Of a stretch of 64,000 nt of DNA, positions 1-10,116 are shown piece by piece. The DNA lies in NCBI RefSeq assembly GCF_900094565.1, contig NZ_FMAF01000001.1, positions 310,001-374,000 on the forward strand, given 5' to 3'. This DNA is from Martinezella lusitana (lineage in GTDB: Bacteria > Pseudomonadota > Alphaproteobacteria > Rhizobiales > Rhizobiaceae). The notes beneath the pieces are model-generated. The model saw nothing but the letters and a program-made list of their open reading frames with translations, made no database searches and was not told the DNA's origin. A program made the position numbers and the translations under genes. Every line of letters begins with the position of its first letter. The stretch's first letter is position 1.

Positions 1-31
1 CCTTTCCAGAACATCGAGGTTGGAATAACCC

Positions 32-898
32 ATGACCGAAACCGCCCCCTCCTATGCACTGACGCGTCCTGCCTATGTCGGCCAATCGCATCTCGTGGTC
101 ACCGACCTGCCGCTGGTGTCGCGCTTCTATCAGGACATGCTCGGCCTCAAGGTGGTCGAGAAGACGGCGAGTGGCGAAGTCCTGGGCGTCGCCGGCCAAC
201 CTCTCCTGACCCTCACCACGGATCGCGCGGCCGTGCGCGCGCCGCAAACGGCGGCTGGCCTGTTTCACACCGCCTTCCTCATGCCGAGCCGGGTCGAACT
301 CGCCCGCTGGCTTCGTCATGCAGCCCATAATAACGTCGTGCTCGAAGGCGCGTCCGACCACATCGTCAGCGAAGCCATCTATCTGTCGGACCCGGAAGGC
401 AACGGCATCGAGATCTATGCCGATCGGCCACACGAGCAGTGGACGTTCCATAGCGACGGCACGGTCGAGATGGCGACCCTCAGGCTTGACTTGCAGCAGC
501 TCTATGAAAGCGCTCCGCAGGACCGCTGGGACGGTATGGCCGAAGGCTCGGCGATCGGCCACATCCACCTGCAGGTCGGCGACGTGGCAGAGGCGAACGC
601 CTTCTATCGCGACGTTCTCGGCATGAAGGTCATGGCCGCGCGCTATCCCGGCGCCACCTTCCTTGCGACCGGCGGCTATCACCATCATCTCGGCGCCAAC
701 ACCTGGAACAGCCGCGGCGCGGGAGTGCGCTCCGAACACATGACCGGCCTTTCTGACTACACCCTGCGCTTCAACGACAAAGCCTCGCTTGATAAGGCCG
801 TGGCCGCCCTCGACCAGCATGAGATCAAGACCCAGAAGCGCGACGGCGGCGTTTCGCTGCGGGATCCCTGGGGCATCGGGCTGAACCTGGTCGCGTAA
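32..898 (+). CDS. Two-domain VOC dioxygenase (CatE-like, catechol 2,3-dioxygenase family)
   Basis: A 288-residue protein with two vicinal-oxygen-chelate repeats. The first runs from about residue 17 (GQSHLVVTDLPLVSRFYQD) to the metal-site motif DPEGNGIEIYADRP near residue 120. The second starts near residue 178 (HIHLQVGDVAEANAFY) and ends with RDPWGIGLNLVA. This layout matches the Bacillus CatE/extradiol dioxygenase branch of the VOC superfamily, which uses a metal held by two His and one Glu to cleave catechols. The substrate cannot be read from sequence, and a glyoxalase-like role is also possible. The ATG follows GAGGTTGGA. A hairpin terminator follows at once, so it appears monocistronic. 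Confidence 0.85.
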   Translation: MTETAPSYALTRPAYVGQSHLVVTDLPLVSRFYQDMLGLKVVEKTASGEVLGVAGQPLLTLTTDRAAVRAPQTAAGLFHTAFLMPSRVELARWLRHAAHNNVVLEGASDHIVSEAIYLSDPEGNGIEIYADRPHEQWTFHSDGTVEMATLRLDLQQLYESAPQDRWDGMAEGSAIGHIHLQVGDVAEANAFYRDVLGMKVMAARYPGATFLATGGYHHHLGANTWNSRGAGVRSEHMTGLSDYTLRFNDKASLDKAVAALDQHEIKTQKRDGGVSLRDPWGIGLNLVA

Positions 899-921
899 TT
901 TGCCCGGCTGACCAAGCATGA

Positions 922-956
922 CAAAGCCCGTTCCGGAACTGGAGCGGGCCTTTCGC
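922..956 (+). terminator. Rho-independent-type terminator of the VOC gene
   Basis: GCCCGTTCC and GGAGCGGGC form a stem around a six-base loop. The stem is preceded by AAA and followed by CTTTCGCGTTTT. It sits 25 bases after the VOC stop codon. Its position also shows that the next gene starts downstream of it, at 999, and not at an ATG inside it. Confidence 0.75.
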
Positions 957-998
957 GTTTTAGTGGTAAGGCGATCGTGCCTTCGGGGATTTGATGGG

Positions 999-2153
999 AT
1001 GGAGATCGATAAAATCGCCGGCAGGCAGGCAGGCGGAACGGCGGCGCAGGAAAGCGGCTCCGGGGCGGGCGGATATGGCAACGAAGCCGACGCGGCCGAA
1101 CTGGCGGATTATCCAACAAATGGCAAACTCCATGTCGCCGCCTCATGGGCGACCATAGGCATCTTCCTCATCCTGGCGCTTGCAGGCGTCTATATGATGT
1201 CGATGATCCTCATTCCGGTGACGCTTGCCGTCGTGGTCGGGATGATCCTTGGTCTTGCGGCGGAGAAACTGAGCAGACTTGGCGTGCCCCGTGTCCTCAA
1301 CGCCATTCTCCTGTCGTCCGCGGTAGCACTGGCCATCGTCCTCGTCGTCAACGCGCTCGCCGGGCCGCTGGCAACGCTGGCTCAGGAGGCTCCCGATTTC
1401 TTCCAGCGAACCTCCGACAGGCTGATGCCTTATCTCAACCGGTTCAAATGGCTGCATATTTCCCCGGAGACTTTCCAGAGCGGTCCCATGTCCATCACCA
1501 CGCTGCTGGAAAACAGCGGCAATGTCTTGCATCTGCTCTCCAGCAATCTCACACCGGCCATCGTTCAGATACTGATCTTCTTTGCTGCGCTCCTGTTGTT
1601 TCTCTCCGGCCGGGTTACCCTGCGTAAAACGATCATCATGACCTTTTCCAGCAGGGAGTCGAGACTGACGGCAATCCGCATCATCAATGCGGTGGAGCGG
1701 GTGCTCGGTTTTTATTTCGCCACGGCCTCGCTGATCTATGCCGGCATCGGCGTTGCCATGACTGTTATCGCCTATGTCGGCGGTATGAGCGTGCCGATAC
1801 TCTGGGGCGTATTTGCCTTCCTCTCGAGTTTCATCCCGTTCCTCGGCGTCACCACGATGACGATTGCGCTCGCAATCGCCGGCATCATCACGCAATCGGA
1901 CATCATCTTTGCTCTAGCGCCGGCTGTTGCCTTCTTCGCTGTGCATCTTGCGGTGGAGAACCTGGTGTTTCCCGCGGTCATGGGCCGCCAATGGGAACTC
2001 AACCCTTTTGTCGTGTTCCTCGCCATCATATTCTGGACATGGATGTGGGGCGCCATCGGCGCCATGCTGGCGCTGCCGCTTTCGCTGATCGTCATGACCG
2101 TCGTCGATGAACTCTTCATCGAGGAAAAAACCCAGCCGCAATTGCCAGGCTGA
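999..2153 (+). CDS. AI-2E family transporter (PerM-like permease)
   Basis: A 384-residue polytopic inner-membrane protein. A charged cytoplasmic head of about 45 residues precedes two closely spaced hydrophobic segments (IFLILALAGVYMMSMILIPV). A soluble middle part follows, then a C-terminal bundle of five or six helices including GVFAFLSSFIPFLGV, the region typical of the AI-2E/PerM exporter family. Substrates in this family vary (autoinducer-2, Na+/H+ exchange), so the substrate is unknown. An upstream in-frame ATG at 918 lies before the terminator of the preceding gene. The ATG at 999 follows CGGGGAT and is preferred. The gene converges on the polysaccharide deacetylase gene. Confidence 0.85.
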   Translation: MEIDKIAGRQAGGTAAQESGSGAGGYGNEADAAELADYPTNGKLHVAASWATIGIFLILALAGVYMMSMILIPVTLAVVVGMILGLAAEKLSRLGVPRVLNAILLSSAVALAIVLVVNALAGPLATLAQEAPDFFQRTSDRLMPYLNRFKWLHISPETFQSGPMSITTLLENSGNVLHLLSSNLTPAIVQILIFFAALLLFLSGRVTLRKTIIMTFSSRESRLTAIRIINAVERVLGFYFATASLIYAGIGVAMTVIAYVGGMSVPILWGVFAFLSSFIPFLGVTTMTIALAIAGIITQSDIIFALAPAVAFFAVHLAVENLVFPAVMGRQWELNPFVVFLAIIFWTWMWGAIGAMLALPLSLIVMTVVDELFIEEKTQPQLPG

Positions 2154-2174
2154 GACAAACCGAGGCTTACGCCA

Positions 2175-2969
2175 TCAGTTCGTCGTGCCGTCGTCGCCCT
2201 TTTCGGGGATATCCTGCAGGCGGACGAACTGCACGCCCTTGGCCTTCAGCGCCAGGATGCTTGCCACCACGCCCTCTCCCGCCGCATGCGTCGGCTGGTT
2301 GATGTGGGAAATGATGACATCGCCATCCTTGGCGGAGGCATATTGCTTCTCCACCATCTTGGCCGGCAGCAGCGAGCCGCTGTCGCCGTTCACGGAATAT
2401 CCGGCAACGCGATAGCCCATGCCGCGGATCTGCATAATGGCGGCGGGTGTGTATTTCGCCGTCGCGCCACGGAACCAGCGCGGCTGCTGAATGCCGGCGG
2501 CAATCATGGCGTCGGCTCCGCCCTTCACTTCCTGAGCTACCGCCTGCGGCGATCCTGCGGCGGCTATGCCGTAGACCTTGGTCGGAACATCGACGGCCGG
2601 AATATGGTTCTGCCCATGATTTTCCAGCTCGAAAAGGTCGGGATGGGCGAGGAAGACGGCAAGCGAATCCGGATTGGTGCGCAGCCAGCGCGCGGTGACG
2701 AAGATCGTCGCCGGAATATGCTGATCGACCAGCGTGCTGAGAATGCGCGGATCGGTCTTGCCCATGCAGGCATCGAACGTCAGCGCGATGCGCGGCGCAC
2801 CCTTCCCCGCCCGATTGACGTGCAGATGCGGCTCGACGAGCTTGACGTTCGAGACAGGGGCCTTTGGTGGAAGCTCAGGCCAGCCGGCAGGCTGCTGCGT
2901 CGGCTGAGCGGCGAAGGCAACCGGAACGGCAGCGACAAGGAATGCGGACGTCAGCAAAAAACGGTTCAT
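2175..2969 (-). CDS. Secreted polysaccharide deacetylase (NodB-homology domain)
   Basis: A 264-residue protein beginning with a clear signal peptide (MNRFLLTSAFLVAAVPVAFAA). A carbohydrate esterase 4 fold follows: RIALTFDACMG carries the catalytic Asp, ENHGQNH gives the metal-binding His pair, and GDVIISHINQP is the C-terminal His motif. CE4 enzymes remove N- or O-acetyl groups from polysaccharides such as peptidoglycan or exopolysaccharide; this one should act in the periplasm. The longer frame to 3140 lacks a signal peptide at its start, so the ATG at 2969 was chosen. The substrate is not evident. It is divergent from the cbpA-like gene. Confidence 0.85.
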   Translation of the reverse strand: MNRFLLTSAFLVAAVPVAFAAQPTQQPAGWPELPPKAPVSNVKLVEPHLHVNRAGKGAPRIALTFDACMGKTDPRILSTLVDQHIPATIFVTARWLRTNPDSLAVFLAHPDLFELENHGQNHIPAVDVPTKVYGIAAAGSPQAVAQEVKGGADAMIAAGIQQPRWFRGATAKYTPAAIMQIRGMGYRVAGYSVNGDSGSLLPAKMVEKQYASAKDGDVIISHINQPTHAAGEGVVASILALKAKGVQFVRLQDIPEKGDDGTTN

Positions 2970-3241
2970 CGGGCAGCCACCGAGCGGATCGAGCAAATGA
3001 AATCTGGCGGAAGGGGCACGTGATTGCCATAGGTTTTCCGCCTCGGCGTTCGCCATCATCCGCCAACACGCCGGAAATATGGCAAGCCGACGGCAAACAT
3101 GCCCATTTCGCATCACAAATGCCATGACTCTGCAAAGCATCGAGGTCCGGGCTTCAACCTGGCCGCGTCTATGCTACGATTGATATGAGGCCGCTCTATC
3201 ACTATCTGCCTATTTTTCCGTGCTCCCAAAGAGAGACATGC

Positions 3242-4153
3242 ATGAGTCGCGATCCCTATGAAGTTCTGGGCGTAAAACGGGACGCCCCGCAAAAGGATAT
3301 TCAAAACGCCTATCGCAAGCTTGCCAAAAAGCTGCATCCCGACCTCAACCCCGGCGACAAGCAAGCTGAGGACAAGTTCAAGGAGGTCTCGGCAGCCTAT
3401 GGCATTGTAGGCGATGAGGAGAAGCGCGCGCGTTTCGATCGTGGCGAGATCGATAGCAGCGGCACCGAGCAGGCACCGCGCAACTACTACCGCGATTATG
3501 CCGCGAACGAAGGCCAGCGCGGTCCCTATCGGAATGCCGGCGGATTCGCCGATTTCGGCGATGCCGACGACATATTTTCCAACTTCTTCTCACGGCGCAG
3601 CCGAGGCCAATCCCAAATGCAGGGTCAAGATCGTCACTATTCGATGGAAGCCGACTTTCTTGACGCCATCAACGGCGCGAAGAAGCAGATCAGCTTGCCT
3701 GACGGGCCGGCGCTCGACGTTCAGATACCGCCGGGCACCCGCGACGGGCAGACCCTGCGCCTGAAGGGCAAGGGCGAACCCGGCATCAATGGCGGCAAGC
3801 CTGGAGATGCATTGATTGCGGTGCATGTCCGTCCGCACCGCTTCTACACCCGAGACGGCGACGATATCCGGCTGGAACTGCCGATTTCGCTAACCGAGGC
3901 GGTGCTCGGCGGCAAGATCCGGGTCCCAACACCCTCCGGTCCTGTCACCGTGACACTGCAGCCGAATTCCAATACCGGCAAGGTGCTGCGGCTGAAGGGC
4001 AAGGGCGCACCGGTGCGCGGCAAGGAAAACGGCGACGCCTACGTCACCCTGAAGGTAGTCCTTCCGGATGCGGCGGATCCCGAACTCACGCGTTTCGCCT
4101 CCGAATGGGAGGCCGGCAAGACGCAAGATCCCAGAAAGACCATGGGAGGATAG
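3242..4153 (+). CDS. cbpA: DnaJ-family co-chaperone CbpA
   Basis: A 303-residue J-domain protein. The N-terminal J domain carries the HPD tripeptide at residues 32-34 (KLHPDLNP). A Gly/Arg/Phe-rich linker follows (about 75-125), then the two beta-barrel C-terminal substrate-binding domains (DGPALDVQIPPGTRDGQTLRLKG and the second repeat near 235). The zinc-finger cysteines of true DnaJ are absent, which places it with CbpA. It should deliver unfolded clients to DnaK and stimulate its ATPase. The start follows AGAGAG. The cbpM gene lies three bases downstream, a conserved pairing. Confidence 0.88.
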   Translation: MSRDPYEVLGVKRDAPQKDIQNAYRKLAKKLHPDLNPGDKQAEDKFKEVSAAYGIVGDEEKRARFDRGEIDSSGTEQAPRNYYRDYAANEGQRGPYRNAGGFADFGDADDIFSNFFSRRSRGQSQMQGQDRHYSMEADFLDAINGAKKQISLPDGPALDVQIPPGTRDGQTLRLKGKGEPGINGGKPGDALIAVHVRPHRFYTRDGDDIRLELPISLTEAVLGGKIRVPTPSGPVTVTLQPNSNTGKVLRLKGKGAPVRGKENGDAYVTLKVVLPDAADPELTRFASEWEAGKTQDPRKTMGG

Positions 4154-4156
4154 GCG

Positions 4157-4489
4157 ATGGATGAGAGAGAGTTTCGACTGCACCTCGAAATCGAGACCAC
4201 AGTTCTGGAAGTCTGGATCTCTGAGGGTTGGCTGGTGCCGGAAGTGACGGATCAGGGCCGGAATTTCCGCGAGGCGGACATCGCGCGCGGCCAGCTTATT
4301 CTCGACCTCAGCAATGCCATGGGCCTCAACCAGCCCGGCGTCGATGTCGTCATGGATCTGGTCGATCAGCTTCATAGCCTCAGGGCGACACTGCGCGACC
4401 TGACGGATGCCGTCCGCCGGCAGCCTTCGGATGTGCAGGAACACATCCTGTCGGAACTCACGCGCGTGGACGTGCAAAAGCGGAGATAG
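4157..4489 (+). CDS. cbpM: Chaperone modulator CbpM
   Basis: A 110-residue protein with a MerR-like winged-helix N-terminus (LEVWISEGWLVPEVTDQGRNF, residues 17-37) and a helical C-terminal half (VVMDLVDQLHSLRATLRDLTDAVR). In the CbpM family this protein binds the J domain of CbpA and inhibits its co-chaperone activity. The three-base gap after cbpA implies one transcript and balanced synthesis. The identification rests on the fold pattern together with this neighbour. Confidence 0.85.
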   Translation: MDEREFRLHLEIETTVLEVWISEGWLVPEVTDQGRNFREADIARGQLILDLSNAMGLNQPGVDVVMDLVDQLHSLRATLRDLTDAVRRQPSDVQEHILSELTRVDVQKRR

Positions 4490-4547
4490 AGCCTTCCAGC
4501 GGCTTCACGGCATCGCTGCGCAATTTTCCTGAAAATGCCTTGGGCGC

Positions 4548-4937
4548 TCAGTCGTAAAGATAGTGCTGCTGCCAGCTGTCGCGCGGCACCTTATCGCCGA
4601 TCTGATAACTCAGGTCCCGAACATGAATGTGCTGCGGGCCGGTGACGCATATATACGAGAGATGATACCAGTCACCCTTGCTGCGGAAGACCGCGCCGGG
4701 CGCATTCATCGAATCCTGGTTCATCGCCGGGTCGCCGAACGTATAGGCAATCACCTTGTCCGGCTTGAAACCCGTCTTTTCCGTGCCAATCCGCTTCATG
4801 GCCTCCGCGTCGCATGCCTGCTCCATCCGCTCGGAAGGATCAAGCTTTTCCAACTCCTTCTTCATGGTCACATCAACAGCGAAGGCAGAGTTAGCGAAAG
4901 AAGCCAAAGGGATAAGGATGGCAAAGAGTTTCAGCAT
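4548..4937 (-). CDS. DUF930 domain-containing exported protein
   Basis: A 129-residue small protein with an N-terminal signal peptide (MLKLFAILIPLASFANSAFA). A domain starting VTMKKELEKLDPSERMEQACDAEAMKRI resembles the rhizobial DUF930 family. Two cysteines remain in the mature part (EQACDAE and YICVTG) and could form a disulfide. Function is unknown. The frame continues upstream to 5003, but only the ATG at 4937 places the signal peptide at the N-terminus. It converges on cbpM. Confidence 0.75.
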   Translation of the reverse strand: MLKLFAILIPLASFANSAFAVDVTMKKELEKLDPSERMEQACDAEAMKRIGTEKTGFKPDKVIAYTFGDPAMNQDSMNAPGAVFRSKGDWYHLSYICVTGPQHIHVRDLSYQIGDKVPRDSWQQHYLYD

Positions 4938-5224
4938 GATGACCGGTCCCTTGCATTTTTCCGAATTTGATTGCGTCCGCTCCCCTCGGGGAAGGCGGTT
5001 CAACCGCCCTTATGTCGACGCATTGTATGCCGACTTCGGTAAAGAATGTGGTCTCATCAAGGCAGCCCCCAATCGGTTTTCCCGCAAGCCGCCTGTTCGA
5101 TCGAGACTAATATCGGCGACTTGCATGAAACTTGACGGGGCACTTGCCTATTGAACCTCATGCAGCCGCCCTCTATTTCTCTGTTCTCCTCGCATCCGAC
5201 TTTCACACCAGAGAAAGCGCTCCC

Positions 5225-7318
5225 GTGTCAGTTTTCAAGAACCTCCCCACCCCGCCTGCCGCCCCGAAAAAAACCATTACGGATACGCGTCATGGCATCA
5301 GCCGCAGCGACGATTATGCATGGCTGCGCGCCGACAACTGGCAGGCAATGTTCAAGGATCCTTCGATCCTGGCCCCGGAAATCCGCACGCATCTGGAGGC
5401 CGAAAACGCCTACATGAATGCCGCGATGGCCGACACGAAGGAGCTGCAGAAGGTTCTCTTCGGCGAGATGAAGGGCCGCATCAAGGAGGACGACAGCTCG
5501 GTGCCGGTCAAGGACGGCCCCTACGCTTACGGGACGCTCTTCGTCACCGGCGGCGAGCAGCCGCATTATTTCCGCGAAGCCCGCAACGGCGGCGACCGCA
5601 AGCTTTTATTGAACGGCGACAAGGAGAATGAGGGGAAGTCCTATTTTCGCCTTTCAGGCCTCGATCACTCCACCGACCATAGCCGCGGCATCTGGGGATA
5701 TGACGACAAGGGCTCTGAATATTTCACGCTGAAGGTCCGCGATCTCGAGACCGGCGAGGACCTTGCCGACGTGCTCGAAAACACCGGCGGCGGCGGCGTC
5801 TGGGCGCCCGACGGCAAGAGCTTCTTCTACACGCTGCAGGACGAGAACCATCGCCCTTCCAAGATCTTCCATCACATCGTCGGCACGCCGCAATCGCAGG
5901 ACCGGCTCGTCTATGAAGAAGAAGACGCAGGCTTCTTCATGGGCGTCGGCGGCTCTCTGCTTGATGATTACATCTTCATCGATATCCACGATCACGAGAC
6001 CAGCGAATACCGCATCATCCCGACCTCCGACCTCACCGCAGAGCCGAAGCTGGTGGCGGAGCGCGAGACGGGGATCGAATATGAGATGACGGAAGGCGGC
6101 GACGTCTTCTACATCCTGACCAATGACGGCGACGCCAAGGATTTCAAGATCATGGAGACGCCGGCCGACAAACCGGGCAAGGAAAACTGGCGCGAAGTGG
6201 TGGCCCACAAGCCGGGCACGCTGATCCTCAACCATATGGCCTATGCCCGACACCTCATCTGGCTGGAGCGCAAGGACGGCCTGCCACGCATCATCATCCG
6301 CGACCGCCACAGCGGCGAGGAACATTCGATTGCCTTCGAAGAGGAAGCCTATTCGCTCGGCCTGCAGGGGGCCGCGGAATACGATACGGATGTCATCCGC
6401 TTCTCCTATTCCTCGATGACGACGCCGAGCCAGCTCTACGACTACAATATGGTGACGCGCGAGCGCACCCTGCTGAAGACGCAGGAGGTGCCCTCTGGCC
6501 ACAATCCGGCCGACTACGTCACCCGCCGCGTCTTCGCGCCCGCCTGGGACGGCGAGCAGGTGCCGGTAACCCTGCTTTATCGCAAGGACACGCCGCTCGA
6601 CGGTTCCGCGCCGTGCCTGCTCTATGGCTACGGCGCCTATGGCATCGCCATTCCCGCCGGTTTCAACACCAATTGCCTGTCACTCGCAGATCGAGGCTTC
6701 GTCTACGCTATCGCCCATATCCGCGGCGGCAAGGACAAGGGTTTTTCGTGGTACGAAGACGGCAAGATGGAGAAGAAGACCAATACGTTCAGGGACTTCA
6801 TCGCCGCGGCCGACTATTTGAATGAGCAGAAGTTCACCTCTTATGCGAAGATCATCGCCGAAGGCGGATCGGCCGGCGGCATGCTGATGGGCGCTGTCGC
6901 CAACATGGCACCGGAGAAATTCGCGGGCATCATCGCCGCCGTCCCCTTCGTCGACGTGCTCAATACCATGCTCGACGACACCCTGCCTTTGACGCCGCCG
7001 GAATGGCCGGAATGGGGCAATCCGATCGACAGCAAAGAAGAGTACGAGCAGATCGCCGCCTACAGCCCCTATGACAATGTCGGGGAAAAGCCCTATCCGC
7101 CCATCCTCGCGCTCGGCGGCCTCACCGACCCCCGCGTCACCTATTGGGAACCGGCAAAATGGGTCGCCAAGCTGCGCGACAAGACGACAGGCGACGCGCC
7201 GATCCTCTTGAAGACGAACATGGATGCCGGCCACGGTGGCGCGTCCGGACGCTTCCAGCGCCTGGAGGAAGTGGCTTTCGAATATTCCTTCGCCATCAAG
7301 GTAGCGGACAAGATGTAG
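5225..7318 (+). CDS. ptrB: Oligopeptidase B (S9A serine peptidase)
   Basis: A 697-residue prolyl-oligopeptidase-family enzyme. It has an N-terminal seven-bladed propeller (about 1-400) and a C-terminal alpha/beta hydrolase domain. The nucleophile is Ser549 in EGGSAGG, the Asp lies in GGLTDPRV, and the His lies in DAGHGG. The stretch PFVDVLNTMLDDTLPL is characteristic of oligopeptidase B, which cleaves short peptides after Lys/Arg in the cytoplasm. A GTG at 5225 is preferred because MSVFKNLPTPPAAPKK is a typical start and follows GAGAAAG; an ATG at 5132 would add 31 residues without family support. It is 20 bases from the DUF1697 gene. Confidence 0.88.
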   Translation: MSVFKNLPTPPAAPKKTITDTRHGISRSDDYAWLRADNWQAMFKDPSILAPEIRTHLEAENAYMNAAMADTKELQKVLFGEMKGRIKEDDSSVPVKDGPYAYGTLFVTGGEQPHYFREARNGGDRKLLLNGDKENEGKSYFRLSGLDHSTDHSRGIWGYDDKGSEYFTLKVRDLETGEDLADVLENTGGGGVWAPDGKSFFYTLQDENHRPSKIFHHIVGTPQSQDRLVYEEEDAGFFMGVGGSLLDDYIFIDIHDHETSEYRIIPTSDLTAEPKLVAERETGIEYEMTEGGDVFYILTNDGDAKDFKIMETPADKPGKENWREVVAHKPGTLILNHMAYARHLIWLERKDGLPRIIIRDRHSGEEHSIAFEEEAYSLGLQGAAEYDTDVIRFSYSSMTTPSQLYDYNMVTRERTLLKTQEVPSGHNPADYVTRRVFAPAWDGEQVPVTLLYRKDTPLDGSAPCLLYGYGAYGIAIPAGFNTNCLSLADRGFVYAIAHIRGGKDKGFSWYEDGKMEKKTNTFRDFIAAADYLNEQKFTSYAKIIAEGGSAGGMLMGAVANMAPEKFAGIIAAVPFVDVLNTMLDDTLPLTPPEWPEWGNPIDSKEEYEQIAAYSPYDNVGEKPYPPILALGGLTDPRVTYWEPAKWVAKLRDKTTGDAPILLKTNMDAGHGGASGRFQRLEEVAFEYSFAIKVADKM

Positions 7319-7338
7319 GCGGAAGCCGGGAGGAGAGA

Positions 7339-7860
7339 ATGACCGTCTTTGTCGCCCTGCTGCGTGCCGTCAATGTCGGCGGCACCGGCACATTGTCGAT
7401 GGCGGAGCTGAAGGCGCTCTGTGAGGAAATCGGCTTCACGGACGTGAAGACCTATATCCAGAGCGGCAATGTGCTCTTTCGCTCCGAAGAGGATGAGGCC
7501 AAGGTGCAGGTCCGCTTGGAGGAGGCGCTGGCCCGCAAGATGGGCAAATCGCCCGGGGTGATCCTGCGCAGCCGTCAGGCTTTGGAAGCTGCGGCGGAAG
7601 GCTCGCCCTTCCCGCATGCCAAGCCGAACTATCTGCTCATCACCTTCCTTCCGGAGGCGGCGCCAAAGGATGCTCTGGACAAGCTCGTCGCGCCGGGCGG
7701 GGAAGAAGTGCAGGTTGCCGGCAGGGAAATCTATATCCACTACCCCGACGGCTCGGGACGTTCCAAGCTGAAGCTGCCTGCACTGAAGGCAGGAACATCG
7801 AGAAATCTCAATACGGTTAGGAAGTTGGCGGAGATGGCCCGAGAGCTGGAAGATGGCTAG
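7339..7860 (+). CDS. DUF1697 domain-containing protein
   Basis: A 173-residue protein opening with [12 protein letters not shown] and [28 protein letters not shown], the N-terminal signature of the DUF1697 family. The family fold is two ferredoxin-like repeats; no enzyme activity is established. The ATG follows a strong AGGAGAG. It lies 20 bases behind ptrB, so the two may share a transcript. Nothing in the sequence indicates a specific role. Confidence 0.82.
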   Translation: MTVFVALLRAVNVGGTGTLSMAELKALCEEIGFTDVKTYIQSGNVLFRSEEDEAKVQVRLEEALARKMGKSPGVILRSRQALEAAAEGSPFPHAKPNYLLITFLPEAAPKDALDKLVAPGGEEVQVAGREIYIHYPDGSGRSKLKLPALKAGTSRNLNTVRKLAEMARELEDG

Positions 7861-7927
7861 GGACGGATATCTTCCTACCGGAAACAAGCGCCTTGCACGC
7901 CCTCGTCGCCAGCCCTACCTTAAAGGC

Positions 7928-9433
7928 ATGAGCTCTTCCCTTTCCGAAACACAGGCGCATCAGGCACCCAGCATTCCGTTCGACAACAGCTATGCGCGCC
8001 TGCCGCCGCAATTCCTGGCGGATCAGGCGCCGACACCTGTTGCCGCGCCGCGGCTGATCAAGTTCAATGAGGCACTGGCACGGGAACTCGGGCTAGACGT
8101 GGACGCGCTGGAACGCAACGGCGCGGCGATCTTTTCCGGAAACGAGCTTCTGCCGGGGTCGCAGCCGATCGCGATGGCCTATGCCGGCCACCAGTTCGGC
8201 AATTTCGTGCCGCAGCTCGGCGACGGTCGTGCGATCCTTCTCGGCGAAGTGAAGGATCGCAACGGCAGACGTCGCGACATTCAGCTCAAGGGTTCTGGTC
8301 CGACGCCGTTTTCGCGGCGCGGTGATGGCCGTGCCGCGCTGGGCCCTGTTCTGCGCGAATATGTCGTCAGCGAAGCCATGCATGCGCTGGGCATTCCGAC
8401 GACTCGGGCGCTTGCGGCGGTGACCACCGGAGAGCCGGTCTACCGCGAGGAAGTGCTGCCCGGCGCGATCTTCACGCGTGTTGCGGCAAGCCATATCCGC
8501 GTCGGCACCTTCCAGTTCTTCGCCGCCCGCGGCGATACGGACAGCCTGCGGACACTGGCAGATCACGTCATTGCCCGGCACTATCCCGAGATCAGAGACC
8601 GAACGAACCCCTATCTCGCGCTGCTGGAGGCCGTGGCCGAGCGGCAGGCAGCGCTGATCGCGCGCTGGCTGCACATCGGCTTCATCCATGGCGTCATGAA
8701 CACCGACAACATGACCGTATCAGGCGAGACGATCGATTTCGGCCCTTGCGCCTTCATGGATGCCTATGATCCGGCGACCGTCTTTTCCTCGATCGACCGC
8801 AACGGACGCTACGCCTATGCCAACCAGCCGGCAATCGGTCAGTGGAACCTCGCTCGCCTCGGCGAAACGCTGATTCCCCTGATCGACCCATCCGTCGATA
8901 CGGCGATCGACCTGGCGAACACCATTATCAAAGCCTATGGCGAGCGCTTCCAGGCCTATTGGCTCTCCGGCATGCGTGCCAAGATCGGCTTGGCAAACGA
9001 GGAAGACGGCGATCTCGACCTGATCCAATCACTACTGGCGACGATGCAAGAGCAGAGCGCGGATTTCACGCTCGCTTTCCGCCGCCTTGCGACCCTCGCC
9101 GCGGATGAAGATGTCACGGATTTCGCCGCCACCTTCCAGGATCCGCAATCCATCGCGCCGTGGCTTCAACGCTGGCGCGAGCGCCTTGGCCGCGATCCCC
9201 GGACGGCAGCAGCGCGCGGCCAAGCGATGCGAAAGGTCAATCCGGCCTTCATTCCGCGCAACCACCGAATCGAGCAGGCGATCCAGGCGGCGGTCGAGGA
9301 CGATGACTTTTCCCTGTTCGAAGCGCTGCTGAAGGTGCTCGCTAAACCCTATGAGAACCAGCCTGCCTTTGCGCCTTATGCCGAGCCGCCATTGCCGGCG
9401 GAACGGGTGCTGCAGACCTTCTGCGGCACCTGA
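7928..9433 (+). CDS. selO: Protein adenylyltransferase SelO (YdiU/UPF0061 family)
   Basis: A 501-residue pseudokinase-fold protein. The N-terminal [11 protein letters not shown], the nucleotide-binding stretch [16 protein letters not shown] (about 119-134) and the catalytic block [20 protein letters not shown] (about 254-273) are hallmarks of SelO. SelO binds ATP in a flipped orientation and AMPylates Ser/Thr/Tyr of target proteins, linked to redox homeostasis. It lacks the C-terminal selenocysteine/Cys motif of some homologues and ends in LQTFCGT. The ATG at 7928 is chosen over 7853, which would overlap the DUF1697 gene. Confidence 0.9.
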   Translation: MSSSLSETQAHQAPSIPFDNSYARLPPQFLADQAPTPVAAPRLIKFNEALARELGLDVDALERNGAAIFSGNELLPGSQPIAMAYAGHQFGNFVPQLGDGRAILLGEVKDRNGRRRDIQLKGSGPTPFSRRGDGRAALGPVLREYVVSEAMHALGIPTTRALAAVTTGEPVYREEVLPGAIFTRVAASHIRVGTFQFFAARGDTDSLRTLADHVIARHYPEIRDRTNPYLALLEAVAERQAALIARWLHIGFIHGVMNTDNMTVSGETIDFGPCAFMDAYDPATVFSSIDRNGRYAYANQPAIGQWNLARLGETLIPLIDPSVDTAIDLANTIIKAYGERFQAYWLSGMRAKIGLANEEDGDLDLIQSLLATMQEQSADFTLAFRRLATLAADEDVTDFAATFQDPQSIAPWLQRWRERLGRDPRTAAARGQAMRKVNPAFIPRNHRIEQAIQAAVEDDDFSLFEALLKVLAKPYENQPAFAPYAEPPLPAERVLQTFCGT

Positions 9434-9501
9434 CAAGGCCCGCCGCACATAAGCTCCGGACAGGCTTGCGGAGTCATCGTCCCGTCAACCCATAGGGAGA
9501 T

Positions 9502-10032
9502 ATGGCGATGAAAGTGCATCACGGCACCCAGAATTATTTCAGCACCCCGATACGCAGCCAGCAGGATGCTGGCTCCGACGGCAGTTCACCCTTTACCTTG
9601 CCCGACGATAGCAGCGAGCAGGAAACGCAGGCACCGTCCATCGCATCCGGCGGCGTGCCCTCCTCCATTTCATCCGGCTTATGGCTCAGCCAGATCGGTT
9701 CGACGTCGTCCTCGGGGACCGACGGTGGCACCGGTGGAGACAGCACCGGTACCACAAGTAACAGCAGCTCTACCTCATCGAGCGAGCAGCCCAGCCAGGA
9801 CATTCTGGACGAATTTACCAAATGGGCGAACATGTCGCCGGCGCAAAAGATCCGGGCGCAATATCTGGAAGAGAACAATCTGACGGAAGATTCCTTGAAG
9901 GCCCTGCCTTCCGCTGAGCAGAAGGCCATCAACGACCAGATCGCAGCCGAGATCAAGCAGAAGCTCGGCACCGACGAGAATGACGCAGACAAGGAAACGG
10001 ACAGCGCCTCCGCCGCATTATCCATCGCCTGA
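9502..10032 (+). CDS. Ser/Thr/Gly-rich hypothetical protein
   Basis: A 176-residue protein I do not recognise. Residues 20-100 are low-complexity and rich in Ser, Thr and Gly, with no hydrophobic segment. The C-terminal third is a charged helical region (DEFTKWANMSPAQKIRAQYLEENNLTEDSLKAL and EQKAINDQIAAEIKQKLG). There is no signal peptide. GGGAGAT precedes the ATG. The helical tail resembles small rhizobial proteins of unknown role. Codon use fits the neighbours, so it is probably a real gene. Confidence 0.65.
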   Translation: MAMKVHHGTQNYFSTPIRSQQDAGSDGSSPFTLPDDSSEQETQAPSIASGGVPSSISSGLWLSQIGSTSSSGTDGGTGGDSTGTTSNSSSTSSSEQPSQDILDEFTKWANMSPAQKIRAQYLEENNLTEDSLKALPSAEQKAINDQIAAEIKQKLGTDENDADKETDSASAALSIA

Positions 10033-10116
10033 ACATGTTGCGAAACCACATGAAGACGATGGGATCCTGATTCACGTCACGATCGTATCATATTGTTTTT
10101 TCTGCGATATTTCCTG

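Noticed and set aside
918..998. N-terminal extension of the AI-2E transporter frame
   Set aside because: The ATG at 918 precedes a terminator hairpin and would put the start inside the previous gene's 3' signal. The ATG at 999 has a ribosome-binding site.
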